Shown: positions 1 through 8,700 of the stretch, piece after piece | Numbering within the stretch: the stretch's first letter is position 1 | How the letters are laid out: each line of letters opens with the position of its first letter | DNA from: Porogramme epimiltina | Lineage: Eukaryota > Basidiomycota > Agaricomycetes > Polyporales > Polyporaceae | NCBI GenBank assembly: GCA_900155495.1 | Contig: FTLJ01001314.1 | Location: 1-10,157, forward strand | Direction: 5' to 3' | Length of the DNA: 10,157 nt | Notes under the pieces: generated by a model | The model's input: only the letters and a program-made list of their open reading frames with translations | The model's database searches: none | What the model was told of the DNA's origin: nothing | Program-made: the position numbers and the translations under genes

Positions 1-39
1 CCCGTGGCCATGCCCCTGTCCACCCGCGGCACGCCCCGT

Positions 40-105
40 TCCCCTCCCCGCCCCCCTCCCCCTCTCGCTCCCGGCCCCGATCCCGGCCCCGGCCCCTTCG
101 CCGCA
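40..105. repeat. GC-rich low-complexity tract (CCCGGCCCC-type)
   Basis: The plus strand is a run of C-rich units (CCCGGCCCC, repeated imperfectly near 70..100). On the coding (minus) strand of copy A it encodes a Gly/Ala/Arg-rich stretch of the cytosolic loop. The equivalent place in copy B (about 2500..2535) is similarly C-rich but has diverged. Replication slippage here could explain some of the length differences between the copies. Confidence 0.5.
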
Positions 106-179
106 CGTGTACCCCTCGCGCGCCTCCACGACCGCCACCTGCGCGCATCCCCGCGCGCCCTGCAGGTCCAGCCCGTCAT

Positions 180-412
180 CCGTGTGCGCGCGCTCATGGC
201 GGTTTTGCTGATGATGGTGCGCGGGCGCGTGGTGGCCCGACACGGGGCCCGCAGCCTCGCACCCGCCGCCACCGCGCGCTCCCGGCCACAGGTTATCCCG
301 CGACCTCCACCGCGCGCCGCACGAGTGGTGCTGCATGTGCACCGCGCGCGGCTCGTGCCGGTGGGGGCTCCCGGAGAAGAACGCGTCGCCCGGCGCCCGC
401 GGTGTTGTTGCT
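180..412 (-). other. Histidine-rich cytosolic loop coding segment of ZIP copy A
   Basis: In the exon 3 frame the complement encodes FFSGSPHRHEP, HMQHHSCGARW and then GHHAPAHHHQQNRH. A His-rich loop between TM III and TM IV is characteristic of ZIP transporters and is thought to bind cytosolic zinc or control turnover. Copy B keeps the equivalent pieces (HMQYLSCGARW, SGHHHRPHRHH), but in two different frames. Confidence 0.6.
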
Positions 413-713
413 GAGCTAGGGAGCGTCGTTGCACGTCTCGGTGTGTGGGGGTATGTGTGTGCAAGGTGCACGTGACGGGCGTGGTGTGCGGTCGCGCCGG
501 ATGAGGCGGAGGCGCCGTTGAGTGGGGAGGCCCCGGAGGGTGCGTGCTGGGTGGTCGTGTTGGGGCTCTAGACAAGAATGGAGAGTCGTGGTGCGGGGGA
601 GGGGTCGTGTTCCATCAGGATCGACGGGGCAAACGATGAAGTGGCGGAGGTGGCTGATGTTGAAGGCGCGGATGGGTGTGAGTGGAGGCGATCGACATAC
701 GCGGTCGAGATGT

Positions 714-765
714 CTGGAGAAGGGTGTAAGGGGTGGATATTGGGGAGAATAGAACACAGACTCAC
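714..765 (-). other. Intron 2 of ZIP copy A
   Basis: Minus-strand GTGAGT donor and CTCCAG acceptor, 52 nt. Removal rebuilds the codon TAC and the conserved run FLIEYISTAYVDRL. In copy B the same position reads GTCGAG at the donor, so the splice signal is damaged there while the acceptor is kept. Confidence 0.72.
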
Positions 766-804
766 ACTCTATGAGGAATACGCACAGCAAAGACCCCAGA
801 CTGA

Positions 805-854
805 CTGAGAAGAGGTAAGAATCGTTCCGAGGAGGGAGGTCGACAAGGACGTAC
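805..854 (-). other. Intron 1 of ZIP copy A
   Basis: On the minus strand this starts GTACGT and ends TCTCAG. Removing it joins phase 1 to phase 2 and gives GHWA-VSLGSLL in one frame. The alternative AG four bases downstream would give a quick stop. The matching intron in copy B has weaker signals. Confidence 0.65.
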
Positions 855-1061
855 CTGCCCAATGCCCTACTTCCCACGTCTTGCTGACCTTTGGATCAAG
901 GGGAGCCTTGAATACATCCTGAAGATGTACAAAAGCGGTGGAAAGGATGACCCCCGGGCCAAAGTGTTTGTCCGCGAAGAAGAGGATGCTGGGAACTCGT
1001 ATTGACCGGAATGTCGCTGTGAGTATTGGGGAGGACACAGCTATGCGGAGGAGAGTGTAAA

Positions 1062-1784
1062 CTCAGGGTTGTATGGGAGAAGTGCCGTACAGAGTGCACG
1101 CACCAATGGGGGAGACAGCAAAGGTCAGAAGCATGATCAGCAGTCGCTCTACGAGGTTGTCTGGTGCATTGTGTCGGATGAGGACCTGGGGGGGCTTGCT
1201 CGTTGCATGGCTGATGAGGGCAGTCAGGATCTGAGACTAGGTGCGTGAAGGGTTCTCAAGGGCCGTGTGTGGATAGCGCGCACGAGACAGGTAGGAACAG
1301 CCTTTGAGAGCAGCAGGAGGTGACGGCCTAGAGTTGAGAGACGGCAGCAACGGCCAGCCTGCGCTCCCGACGTCGGGGACCGCACCGGTCGACGCGCTCT
1401 GTGCGGGGCAAGCCTGGCCAATCACCGCCCTCCAAAGACGATTGGCAGGAGGGCGCTAGACGGACACCATGACGCCGCTCTGCAGCCTTCTCTAGAGCCA
1501 CGAACAGCCATCGACACGACGCTCCCTCGCCCGACCTTGCCTCGCTCAGAGGTCCAGCAGTGAGCACGCCCTCTCGTCAACCCAGAGGCACTCTGCACAG
1601 CACACGTTCTCTCTTCAGTGTCGCTCGATCAAAAGAATCAATGGCACTACCGCCATGCTCGACCTCGCTGCGGACCCTCGAAGTACACATGGGCATCACC
1701 AAAATCCACGGCCGGCAGAAGCCATGTAAGTGCCATAAGTGGGATGGGCATGAAGGGGGTGCTGTGTGCGCTCCACAGCTCTTC
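1062..1784. other. Region between the two ZIP copies, no recognised gene
   Basis: This lies between the first recognisable exon of copy A and the 3' end of copy B, both on the minus strand. It should hold copy A's 5' exon(s) and promoter and copy B's terminator. Similarity between the copies fades about 30-40 bases beyond the first recognisable exon (A to about 1097, B to about 3525). Reading frames here are short and match no family I recognise. One minus-strand stretch near 1095..1165 (ERLLIMLLTFAVSPIG) is hydrophobic and might be a remnant of the N-terminal membrane segment, but I cannot support a gene start. Confidence 0.4.
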
Positions 1785-3485
1785 TCACCGACCCGCAAGC
1801 AGGCTCGCGAGCGCGAGCGCGCGTCGGCCCACCGCGCGCCGCCCCAAGCGCGCGTCCATGAAGAAGCCGCGAGCATCTCCCCGCATGCCGCGCAGATGAG
1901 CGTCCCCGTCGACACCGCGGTCATCACGTCCTACAGGAGCACCAGGTGCACTGTGCGAGGGAACGGGCGAGCGGAGGGAGGAGCGGAAGTCAGCGTCCGC
2001 GAAAGGCCAAAAAAGCTGATGGAGGGGAGAGGGGACACGCACGTCGTCGCGAATATGACCGCGAGGAACGGTTTCAGCGCGCGCGCCCCGCCTGTGCGCA
2101 CCCCGACCGCACCCCGCCCCTCGCGCCGTAGTGCTTGTCCGGGAGGCCCGCGATGCGGATCCCGAGCGAGAGGCCCTCGAAGAGCTAGTGGAAGACAATC
2201 GCGGCGACGGGCGATGCTGTATGCGTGTAGGGTGCACGGTGAGCGCGCAGCGCGGGGAAGAGGGAGAGGGGAGGAGGAATGGGGAGGAGCACGCACCAGG
2301 ATCGCGATGATCTGCCTCCGCCGCCCGACCTTCGTCGCTTCGTCCACCAAAGGCCCCTCCTTCCTGCACTGGTCCGCATCCGAGCCGTCCCCGCGCGCCC
2401 CCGCGTCCGCGCCCGCGGGGCCGCGCATCCCATCCATCCAGCGCTCCATGTCCAGACGAGCGTACGCACGTCCGTGCCCCTATCCGCGCGCAGCACTCCT
2501 TCCCGTCCCCCTCCCGGTCCCTCTCCCGGGCCCATTGCCGCACTTGTGTCCCTCGCACACCTTGACGACCACCGAAGGCGCGCAGGCGCGCGCCCCCCCG
2601 AGGTCTACCTCTCCGTCCGTGTGCGCGCGCGCATGGATGATGGCGGTGTGGACGGTGGTGGTGGCCCGACACCGCGCCCGCGGCCTCGCACGCGGCGCGC
2701 GCGGATACAGGTATTCCCATCGCCGCCAGCGCGCGCCGCACGAAAGATACTGCATGTGCGCCGCGCGCGCCGAGTGCCGATGGTGGCCCCGGAGAAGAAC
2801 GCCGGTGTCGGCGCTGCTACCGCTGTGCTTGGGGGCGTCGCCGCGCGCCGGGATGCGTGGTGCGCGTGGTGTGCGTAGACGCCGTCGCGCCATACGAGGC
2901 GAATGCCCCGTTGAGTGGGGACGCATCCGAATGGGACCTTGAGAAGGTTCCGAGGGTGTGTGGAAGGTGGCCACGTGGGGGTTCTTAACGAGGATGGACG
3001 GTCGTTGTGCAGGGGAGCAGTCTTTTCCATCTGGATGGACGATGCAGACAACGCCGGAGCGGAGGCCGTTAGTGTTGAGGGTGTGGATGGATACGAGTGG
3101 AGGCGGTCGACATATGTGATCGAGATGTCTGGAGAAGGGCGTGAGGGATGGATATTAGGGAGAAGGGGACACAACTCGACATTCTATGAATAATATGCAC
3201 AACGGAGACCCCAGACTTTGCATGAAGAGGCGAGGACGTCGCCTGGCATGAACGAAGGAACGTACGCAATCAGACCTGCCCAGTGCCCCAGTTCCCACGT
3301 CTTGTTGACGACTGGGTCAAGAAGAGCCTTGAACGCATCGTGGAGGAGGTGGGCGAAAACGGTGGAAACGATGACCCCCGTGCCAAAGTGCTTGCCCACG
3401 AAGAAGAGGATACTGAAGACTTGTATTGACCGCCACGTCGCCGAGAGGGTCGGGAGGGAGACAGCTACGCGAAGGAGGGAGTAAG
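1785..3485 (-). pseudogene. ZIP-family metal transporter, copy B (decayed, full span)
   Basis: The complement carries the ZIP landmarks in order, but broken across frames. About 3480..3276 encodes YSLLRVAVSLPTLSATW and GKHFGTGVIVSTVFAHL, ending GHWAG. SLGSPLC follows near 3210, then ISITYVDRLHSYPS near 3130. A His-rich loop lies at about 2800..2600, and GRRRQIIAILV (before TM IV) at about 2332..2298. TM V follows as VAAIVFH-stop-LFEGLSLGIRIAGLP (about 2205..2130), then LKPFLAVIFATT (2077..2042), DVMTAVSTGTLICAACGEML near 1930..1870, and MDARLGRRAVG...LALASLLAG ending at the TGA 1787..1785. Lesions include TAG at 2187..2185 (Gln of HQxFEG), TAG at 1933..1931, frame changes in the loop, after TM V and before the last segment, and no recognisable TM IV. 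Membrane metal transport is the ancestral role. As it stands it cannot encode a complete transporter. Confidence 0.8.
2113..2190 (-). other. ZIP TM V metal-site motif with nonsense codon (copy B)
   Basis: The complement reads H, TAG, then LFEGLSLGIRIAGLP. In the ZIP family this is the HQxFEGxxLG signature of TM V, whose His and Glu help form the transmembrane metal site. The His codon is 2190..2188, the TAG is 2187..2185, and the Glu survives. A single C-to-T change from CAG would produce it. Confidence 0.8.
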
Positions 3486-3529
3486 CTCAGGGTTGTACAG
3501 CCTAGAAGTGCCGTACGGAGCGGCAGTTC

Positions 3530-4989
3530 GTAGGCGTAGTGGACACGGGCACAAGAGTGACGGGAAGGCCAATGCCGCCACTGGAGAGAAGGAGGTGACT
3601 ACACTCGTCACGGTCACGCTGTGACCCACACATTTTCACGGCGGCCCGCCGCCCTGGAGCTCGCGCGCAGGCGTCCTCGCCGACGGTCCACCTTCGCGCG
3701 GGCCTGCACGCACCGCTCAAGGCCTCGCCTCGCTGGGCTCCCCCAATTCTCGCTTCTGCCTGGAGTTCCCGTCAGCTGCCTTGGCTGCCCTGCATGTCGG
3801 GCGGCCAATAGCTGGCAGCTTGTCCGTCCTGTGATGCTCTTCGACTCGACCGGCGCCGCATTTGCGCGCCTCACTTTGACAGCCCAGTTGCTTCTTCGCT
3901 TCCCCTGCTTCCACCCTCCGGCCGTCGGGTCTTCCCCTCGCCCGCGTTCCGCGAGACCTGCTGGGCCGTTCCAGCCGCACGAGCTGGCCCTGTCCACAGC
4001 ACGACCCCCAATCTCCGAACGTCCAACCATCGATGCCCCACGCTATGCTATGGGCTTCTGCCCGCGCCTTGTTGAACGCAATCCATTCAAACTCAACTGT
4101 TTTTGCCGCCCTCAATGCCAGGCACAGAAAAACCATGAACGCCGGACGCGCAGCAATTGGATCGCGGCGGCAGTAGCTGCCCGGGGATGGCACTCCTGCC
4201 GAACCTCGTCCGATGAAGACCGGGCGAACGTGAACGTTGAAACCCACAGTGTGTTCTCATGAGATGCCTTTCGTAACTAATCCGCTTGTGCTCTTTCTCA
4301 GCTTAATAGACAGCAGATTCCCTGTCCAATCGGCGCGAGAGAGCATGATTAGGGAGTTCTATGGACCAGTGGGAGATGTTGTATGTCTGGGAGCACAGGA
4401 TAGGCTATGGGAGAAATGACGGCATGTTATTAAGGCGGAGACCAGCCAGCTAGGGCGTCCAGGGACAGATTCTTCTATAGGTGCGCGTGTTCAGTATCAA
4501 CACAGTCGTTTCTCCCCTTCTGATTTCGACCAAAGTGCTAGTATCTACAATAATAACTGATCTAGTCGACGATATCGATATCCACTCAGTGACCCGCTCT
4601 CAGTCGTGTACGAACGTGCGCACGGAGAGGGAGCGCACTTCTTGCCCTGGGCGGACGTGTGAACCCACGATTTCACCCCTCCGCTTCTCTGACAGCGCAT
4701 TCGCCCGCATTTCTACCACCTTCCGACAACAAGGTTGTGATAGCGCCTATCCTCTGCTTCTTTGACACCAGTGCTCTGGAACCCTACGCCCCCGTGTTCG
4801 TCCTACACGAGACCGCGTGCATCCGTCCACCACGCGCCTCAGAACCAGCGCCAGGTGACTTTTACACCGTTAAACATCCGCACATCCCCCGCCTCTGCAA
4901 CGCACACCCTCATCCTCCTATCCCTGCTGTCTGCTCCCCTCCACCCTCTCTGAACGCTTCCAGACACGTCATCTGGGCTCTTGCAAGAT
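3530..4989. other. Intergenic stretch, no recognised gene
   Basis: This lies between the 5' side of ZIP copy B (minus) and the NLR gene (plus). Divergent promoters are expected here. Several open frames exist on both strands (for example plus 3621..4262 and minus 4247..3717), but they show only Arg/Pro/Ala-rich, GC-driven composition with no family motif. About 4260..4620 is more AT-rich and contains a perfect 12-bp palindrome at 4571..4582. The last 80 bases are CT-rich and belong to the NLR promoter or leader. Confidence 0.5.
4911..4989 (+). promoter_or_regulatory. Pyrimidine-rich core promoter / 5' leader of the NLR gene
   Basis: A strongly C/T-biased tract (4911..4951) precedes the ATG at 4990, as is common at fungal transcription start regions. 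No convincing TATA box is visible. An in-frame TGA at 4951..4953 closes the coding frame upstream, so 4990 is the first possible ATG in this frame. It has a purine (G) at -3. Confidence 0.45.
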
Positions 4990-5719
4990 ATGAAAGTGTG
5001 GAGAGCAATCACGAAGACGCTGGGTTGTCTCTCGTGCGTCTCAAATCCCGAGGCATCTCCCGTTCAGCTACCTCCCGAGCCTCCGGGAGCATCGAGTACA
5101 CAGCCTGTCCTCGACGTGTCAGCGCCAGCAGGCGCCGCCGTCGATTCCCCCGATTCCGATGCGACAGATCAGAGCGACTCCGAGTCGCCTCCCGGTGGCT
5201 GGCAAGATTTCAAGCAGACGGCTACTGGAGCGCTGCGGAGTATACTCAAGATCGCGAAGGAAGCATCTGGTCCTCTTCCACCCCTTCAAGCTGTTTTGGG
5301 AGGGGCAGTGGCTACGGCGGAAGTCTACGACGTGAGTATGGGACGACCAGGGAGCGATATCTGCAGCTTCACTGCGTTTCACGACAGAAATATAAGGCAA
5401 ACAAAGAAAAAATCAGCAAGTGCCACGGGCGTGTTCATTCCTTGTTACGGATTGTCAAAGGCCTCCCCGACCCCCAAGATTGTCCTGCGGAAATTTCACA
5501 GCAGCTGGAACGCTTCAAAGAGTCTGTTCTTCCCCCATGAAGTTGTTTCTACGCTAACACCTTGAATCCTGACGTGACAGAGAGGTGCAAAAAGTTGCGA
5601 AGGCTGTGAAAGGTCTGGCCAGTCCAGGATGGATCACACAAGTTGCACAAGTCGAACGTATCGCTGGAGAGCTAGATGGTCATATCGAAGCTTTGTCTTT
5701 ACTCGTTCATGATCACACG
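4990..5719 (+). other. N-terminal domain exons 1-3 of the NLR
   Basis: Exon 1 (114 codons, phase 0) ends at donor GTGAGT 5332. Intron 1 is 56 nt and ends ACGACAG at 5387. Exon 2 reads KYKANKEKISKCHGRVHSLL. Exon 3 reads EVQKVAKAVKGLAS and ends LSLLVHDHT before donor GTACGT at 5720. The joined sequence AEVYD-KYKANKEKI is a continuous amphipathic helix pattern typical of the helical domain in front of fungal NACHTs. Early cysteines (GCLSC, residues 12-16) could be lipidated, but that is a guess. Confidence 0.75.
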
Positions 5720-8700
5720 GTACGTCAGCGGTTGCATGTGAAAGGCTATGGCTTTGAACTGATGTTCGACTACGTCGCCAGCTTCAATCAGCCCTCCGCA
5801 CCCAGGTCGCTCTCGAGGTTTGTTCTCCCACGTTTTACTTTTCCGAGTCTAGCTTCTTACGATTGGTACTGTTTGGAATAGAGGCAAACACGGAACACAG
5901 GTAAGTCTCCCGTTGGTTTTCTCCTATGCCTACTAATCACGCGTCTCAGCGCTCGAGAAGCTCAACCACGTCAGCGATGCGCGGTACGACGACGGCGAGA
6001 GTGGCCGGGTGGGATGTATGGCGGGCACAAGGAAGGAGGTTCAGTCAGCAATACAATCATGGATAACTGGAGAAGCGGAGCAAGACAAGACCCCACTGTA
6101 CTCGGTCCGTAAGGATTTGTCAATTGTGTGGATGAAGGGTCCCCCCGGCTCAGGCAAGACCACCATTTCCCATACTATCGCCAAATGGTGCGACCACGAA
6201 AATCGCCTCGGGGCGAGCTTCTTCTGCGCCCGTCAAGGTGGCCGTAACGATGTACTTCGAATCTTTCCCACAATCGCACATCAACTTTCCGCATCAAATT
6301 CCGCGTTTGCGAATGAAGTCATGAAGGCGCTCTCCACTCAACCCGACATCCACCGCGCTCAGCCGTTGAAGCAGTTCGAGAAGCTCATCGTCGAGCCACT
6401 GCGCGCTATGAAAAGCGCTCCTTCCCTCCCCCAAGTCGTCATCATCGATGCCCTCGACGAATGCAACGATAAGGAGGCGGTATCGGTCATCCTCGCTGCA
6501 CTCTCATACTTCGTGACCGAACTTTCCCCCCTCAAGTTCTTGATAACTAGTCGGCCTGAGCCTCGGATCGTGAAGGGGTTCCGTTACGACTCCCTCCTTG
6601 AGAACACCCACCCATTCCCTCTCGACGAAGTTCCTCCTGAGATAGTGAAGCAAGACATGGTCATCTATGTGGACGAACAACTCAAGACGATTAGGAAAGA
6701 TTACTCTGCGGATGAGTCCTGGCCGACCGATGCTGAGAAGGAGAAGTTGATATTCCTCGCTCACGGACTTTTCATTTTCCTCGCGACTGCTATGAAGTTC
6801 ATCGCCGACGAGCTTGGACAGAATCCATGGAAACGACTAGACATTGTGCTTCAGATGCTGGGGAAACACAAGGGCTCGCCTCTAGCCTGTCTCTACAAGC
6901 TATATGATGATGTTTTTGACGCTATTATCACGGACGATGCAGATCCAGATATGGTGGAACAACTGATGTTGGTTGTGCGGTCCGTTGTGCTCTTGCAGGA
7001 CCGACTGTCACCATTTGCACTAGACACCCTCCTTGGACTACGTACTGGAACAGCGGCACGGACCTTGGCTTTCGTTCACTCCGTCATATCTCTCCCGCAG
7101 TCCAGCGACGGAGTCATACACATCATCCATCCGTCATTTCCTGATTTCCTCCTCGGCAGCACAAATCCTAAGCTAGCGATTGATCCTCGGGACCACGCGG
7201 TCCTCACGAAGCGCTGCTTCGAGATAATGTCACGTGCACTCTGCAGGAACATCTGTCAAATCACACCGGACCAAATTTCTTTCCCCAACAAGCAAATTCC
7301 CGATCTTGCCGCGCGCGTCCGCGACCACCTACCCTCGCATGTTCAATACGCTTTGCGCCACTGGGCCTACCATCTCAGCAAATCCATGGTCGATGCGGAA
7401 ATTCTCGGTCTTTTGAAAACATTTTGTGAAAAGCAACTACTGCATTGGCTCGAGGGACTCAGCCTCATCGACGAGATGTTCATCGCCGTGCAAGCTCTAC
7501 GAATCGCCCAGTGGACCCTACAGGTATGTATGACGCCTTGAAATAAACTAAAATCATGTTCATGACTATCTCTTCAGAACTTCTCCTCCGCGTTGGAGGT
7601 GTCAAAAGAGACAGTCAACTTACTCTTCGACTGTGAACGCATGACTCGCCAGTGTTATCCCGCCTTCACCACTATCGCCTCATCGGTGTACACGTCCGGC
7701 CTCCCGGCCTGCCCCTCAAGCTCCATCTTGCGCGAGGTGTATGAGAAAGACTTTGACGGGAAGATCACCATCGCTGTTGGGTTACCACCGGCCCGTTGGA
7801 ATGCGCATGTGACCATCATCGAGGGCCATTCGGGAGCAGTCAGCGGTGTAGATTATTCTCCGGCCAACGATCTCGTGGTAACCAGTGGATATATGGACAA
7901 TACTATTCGACTCTGGGACGCGCGCACAGGAGAGGGACTCCTTGTCCTCGAACAGGAAGACTGGGTCACGAGTGTTGCGTCCTCGCCTGATGGGAAGGAT
8001 ATCCTTACCTGGCTTGCCAATGGGAAGCTTCTTGTATTGGATGCTCAAACGGGAGTATGCCTCCAGTCGCAAGAGCCTCGTTCAAACCCGACCTGGTGTC
8101 ATTCGTCGGATTGGGTACACTGCATGGCCTACTCGTACCAGGGAAACTATGTCGCGTCAGCCCACAGCGACCCCTATACAGTCGAATTGTGGAATATGGA
8201 ATCTGGGGAGATGAAGCTTACAGCCACTCTTAAAGGTCATTCTAGTGACATAATATCTGTGGCATTCCCGCTGGACGGATCCTTTTTGGTCTCTGGAAGC
8301 CTCGACGGGACGTGCAAAATCTGGTCGATTTCAGACACTTCCAAAGTCCGCACCCTCAAGCCTGAGCACGACTTCTTTTCCGGCGCTGTTGCCGTCTCTC
8401 CTGATGGCAGAACAGTCGCATGCGGAGGCAACGGAAAGGTCACTCTGTTGGCCCTCGCCGACCACTCCCCAGGGCCCGATCCCCGTATGCTGGAGACGCC
8501 GGGCTACGTTCGGGCACTCAACTTCTCCCCCGACGGCTCTTCCCTCGCCGTTGGATGCGGATCCATTATTCTACTTTGGGACCTCATCACAGGAGAGCAG
8601 ATCGGTCAATCACAGGAGATTAAGGGGGGAGACATCAAGCACTTGAGATTTTCCTCCGACGGCGCAAATATTGTAGCCTCCCATGCCAAAACGGTGTGCA

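Larger units (their letters stand above)
1..1061 (-). pseudogene. ZIP-family metal transporter, copy A (partial, one in-frame stop)
   Basis: ZIP proteins carry Zn/Fe into the cytosol across the plasma or an organelle membrane. Reading the complement, exon 1 (1061..855; its 5' limit is uncertain) encodes TM I/II-like sequence including ADKHFGPGVILSTAFVHL, then WEVGHWA. A 50-nt intron (854..805, donor GTACGT, acceptor TCTCAG) leads to exon 2 (804..766), SLGSLLCVFLIE. A 52-nt intron (765..714, donor GTGAGT, acceptor CTCCAG) leads to exon 3 (713..1), ISTAYVDRLHSHPS, followed by a long histidine-rich cytosolic loop. Phases match at both junctions. Exon 3 is open to the window edge except for one TAG at 570..568. 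A codon is also missing in the HLL motif of TM II (HLQDVF where copy B has HLLHDAF). The C-terminal half, with the metal-binding TM IV and V, lies outside the window. The N-terminal start is not resolved, because a TGA lies just upstream of 1061 in both copies. Family call is from motifs; pseudogene status rests on the one stop. Confidence 0.68.

Noticed and set aside
1..17. Left-edge CCCGTGGCCATGCCCC resembles the reverse complement of the right-edge GGGCATGCCACGGG
   Set aside because: About 15 bases with one gap. The left copy lies inside ZIP coding sequence and aligns with copy B there, so a terminal inverted repeat framing the window is unlikely.
1785..2741. 318-codon minus-strand open frame as a single gene
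   Set aside because: Only parts are in the true ZIP frame (His-rich HHHRPHRHH and the C-terminal LALASLLAG). TM V and other conserved segments sit in other frames, so it is a patchwork of a decayed gene.
1560..2942. 460-codon open frame on the plus strand
   Set aside because: It is antisense to ZIP copy B, has Arg/Ala/Pro-rich GC-driven composition and no motif. The minus strand carries recognisable ZIP sequence over most of this interval.
3621..4262. 213-codon plus-strand frame and the opposing 176-codon frame at 3717..4247
   Set aside because: Both are low-information, Arg/Pro/Ala-rich translations without family motifs, good starts or splice structure. They are best explained by GC-rich intergenic DNA.
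4659..5540. 293-codon plus-strand open frame overlapping the NLR start
   Set aside because: Over exon 1 it is out of frame with the helical N-terminal domain. Only its last 50 codons (exon 2, KYKANKEKI onward) are real coding sequence, joined there by intron 1.
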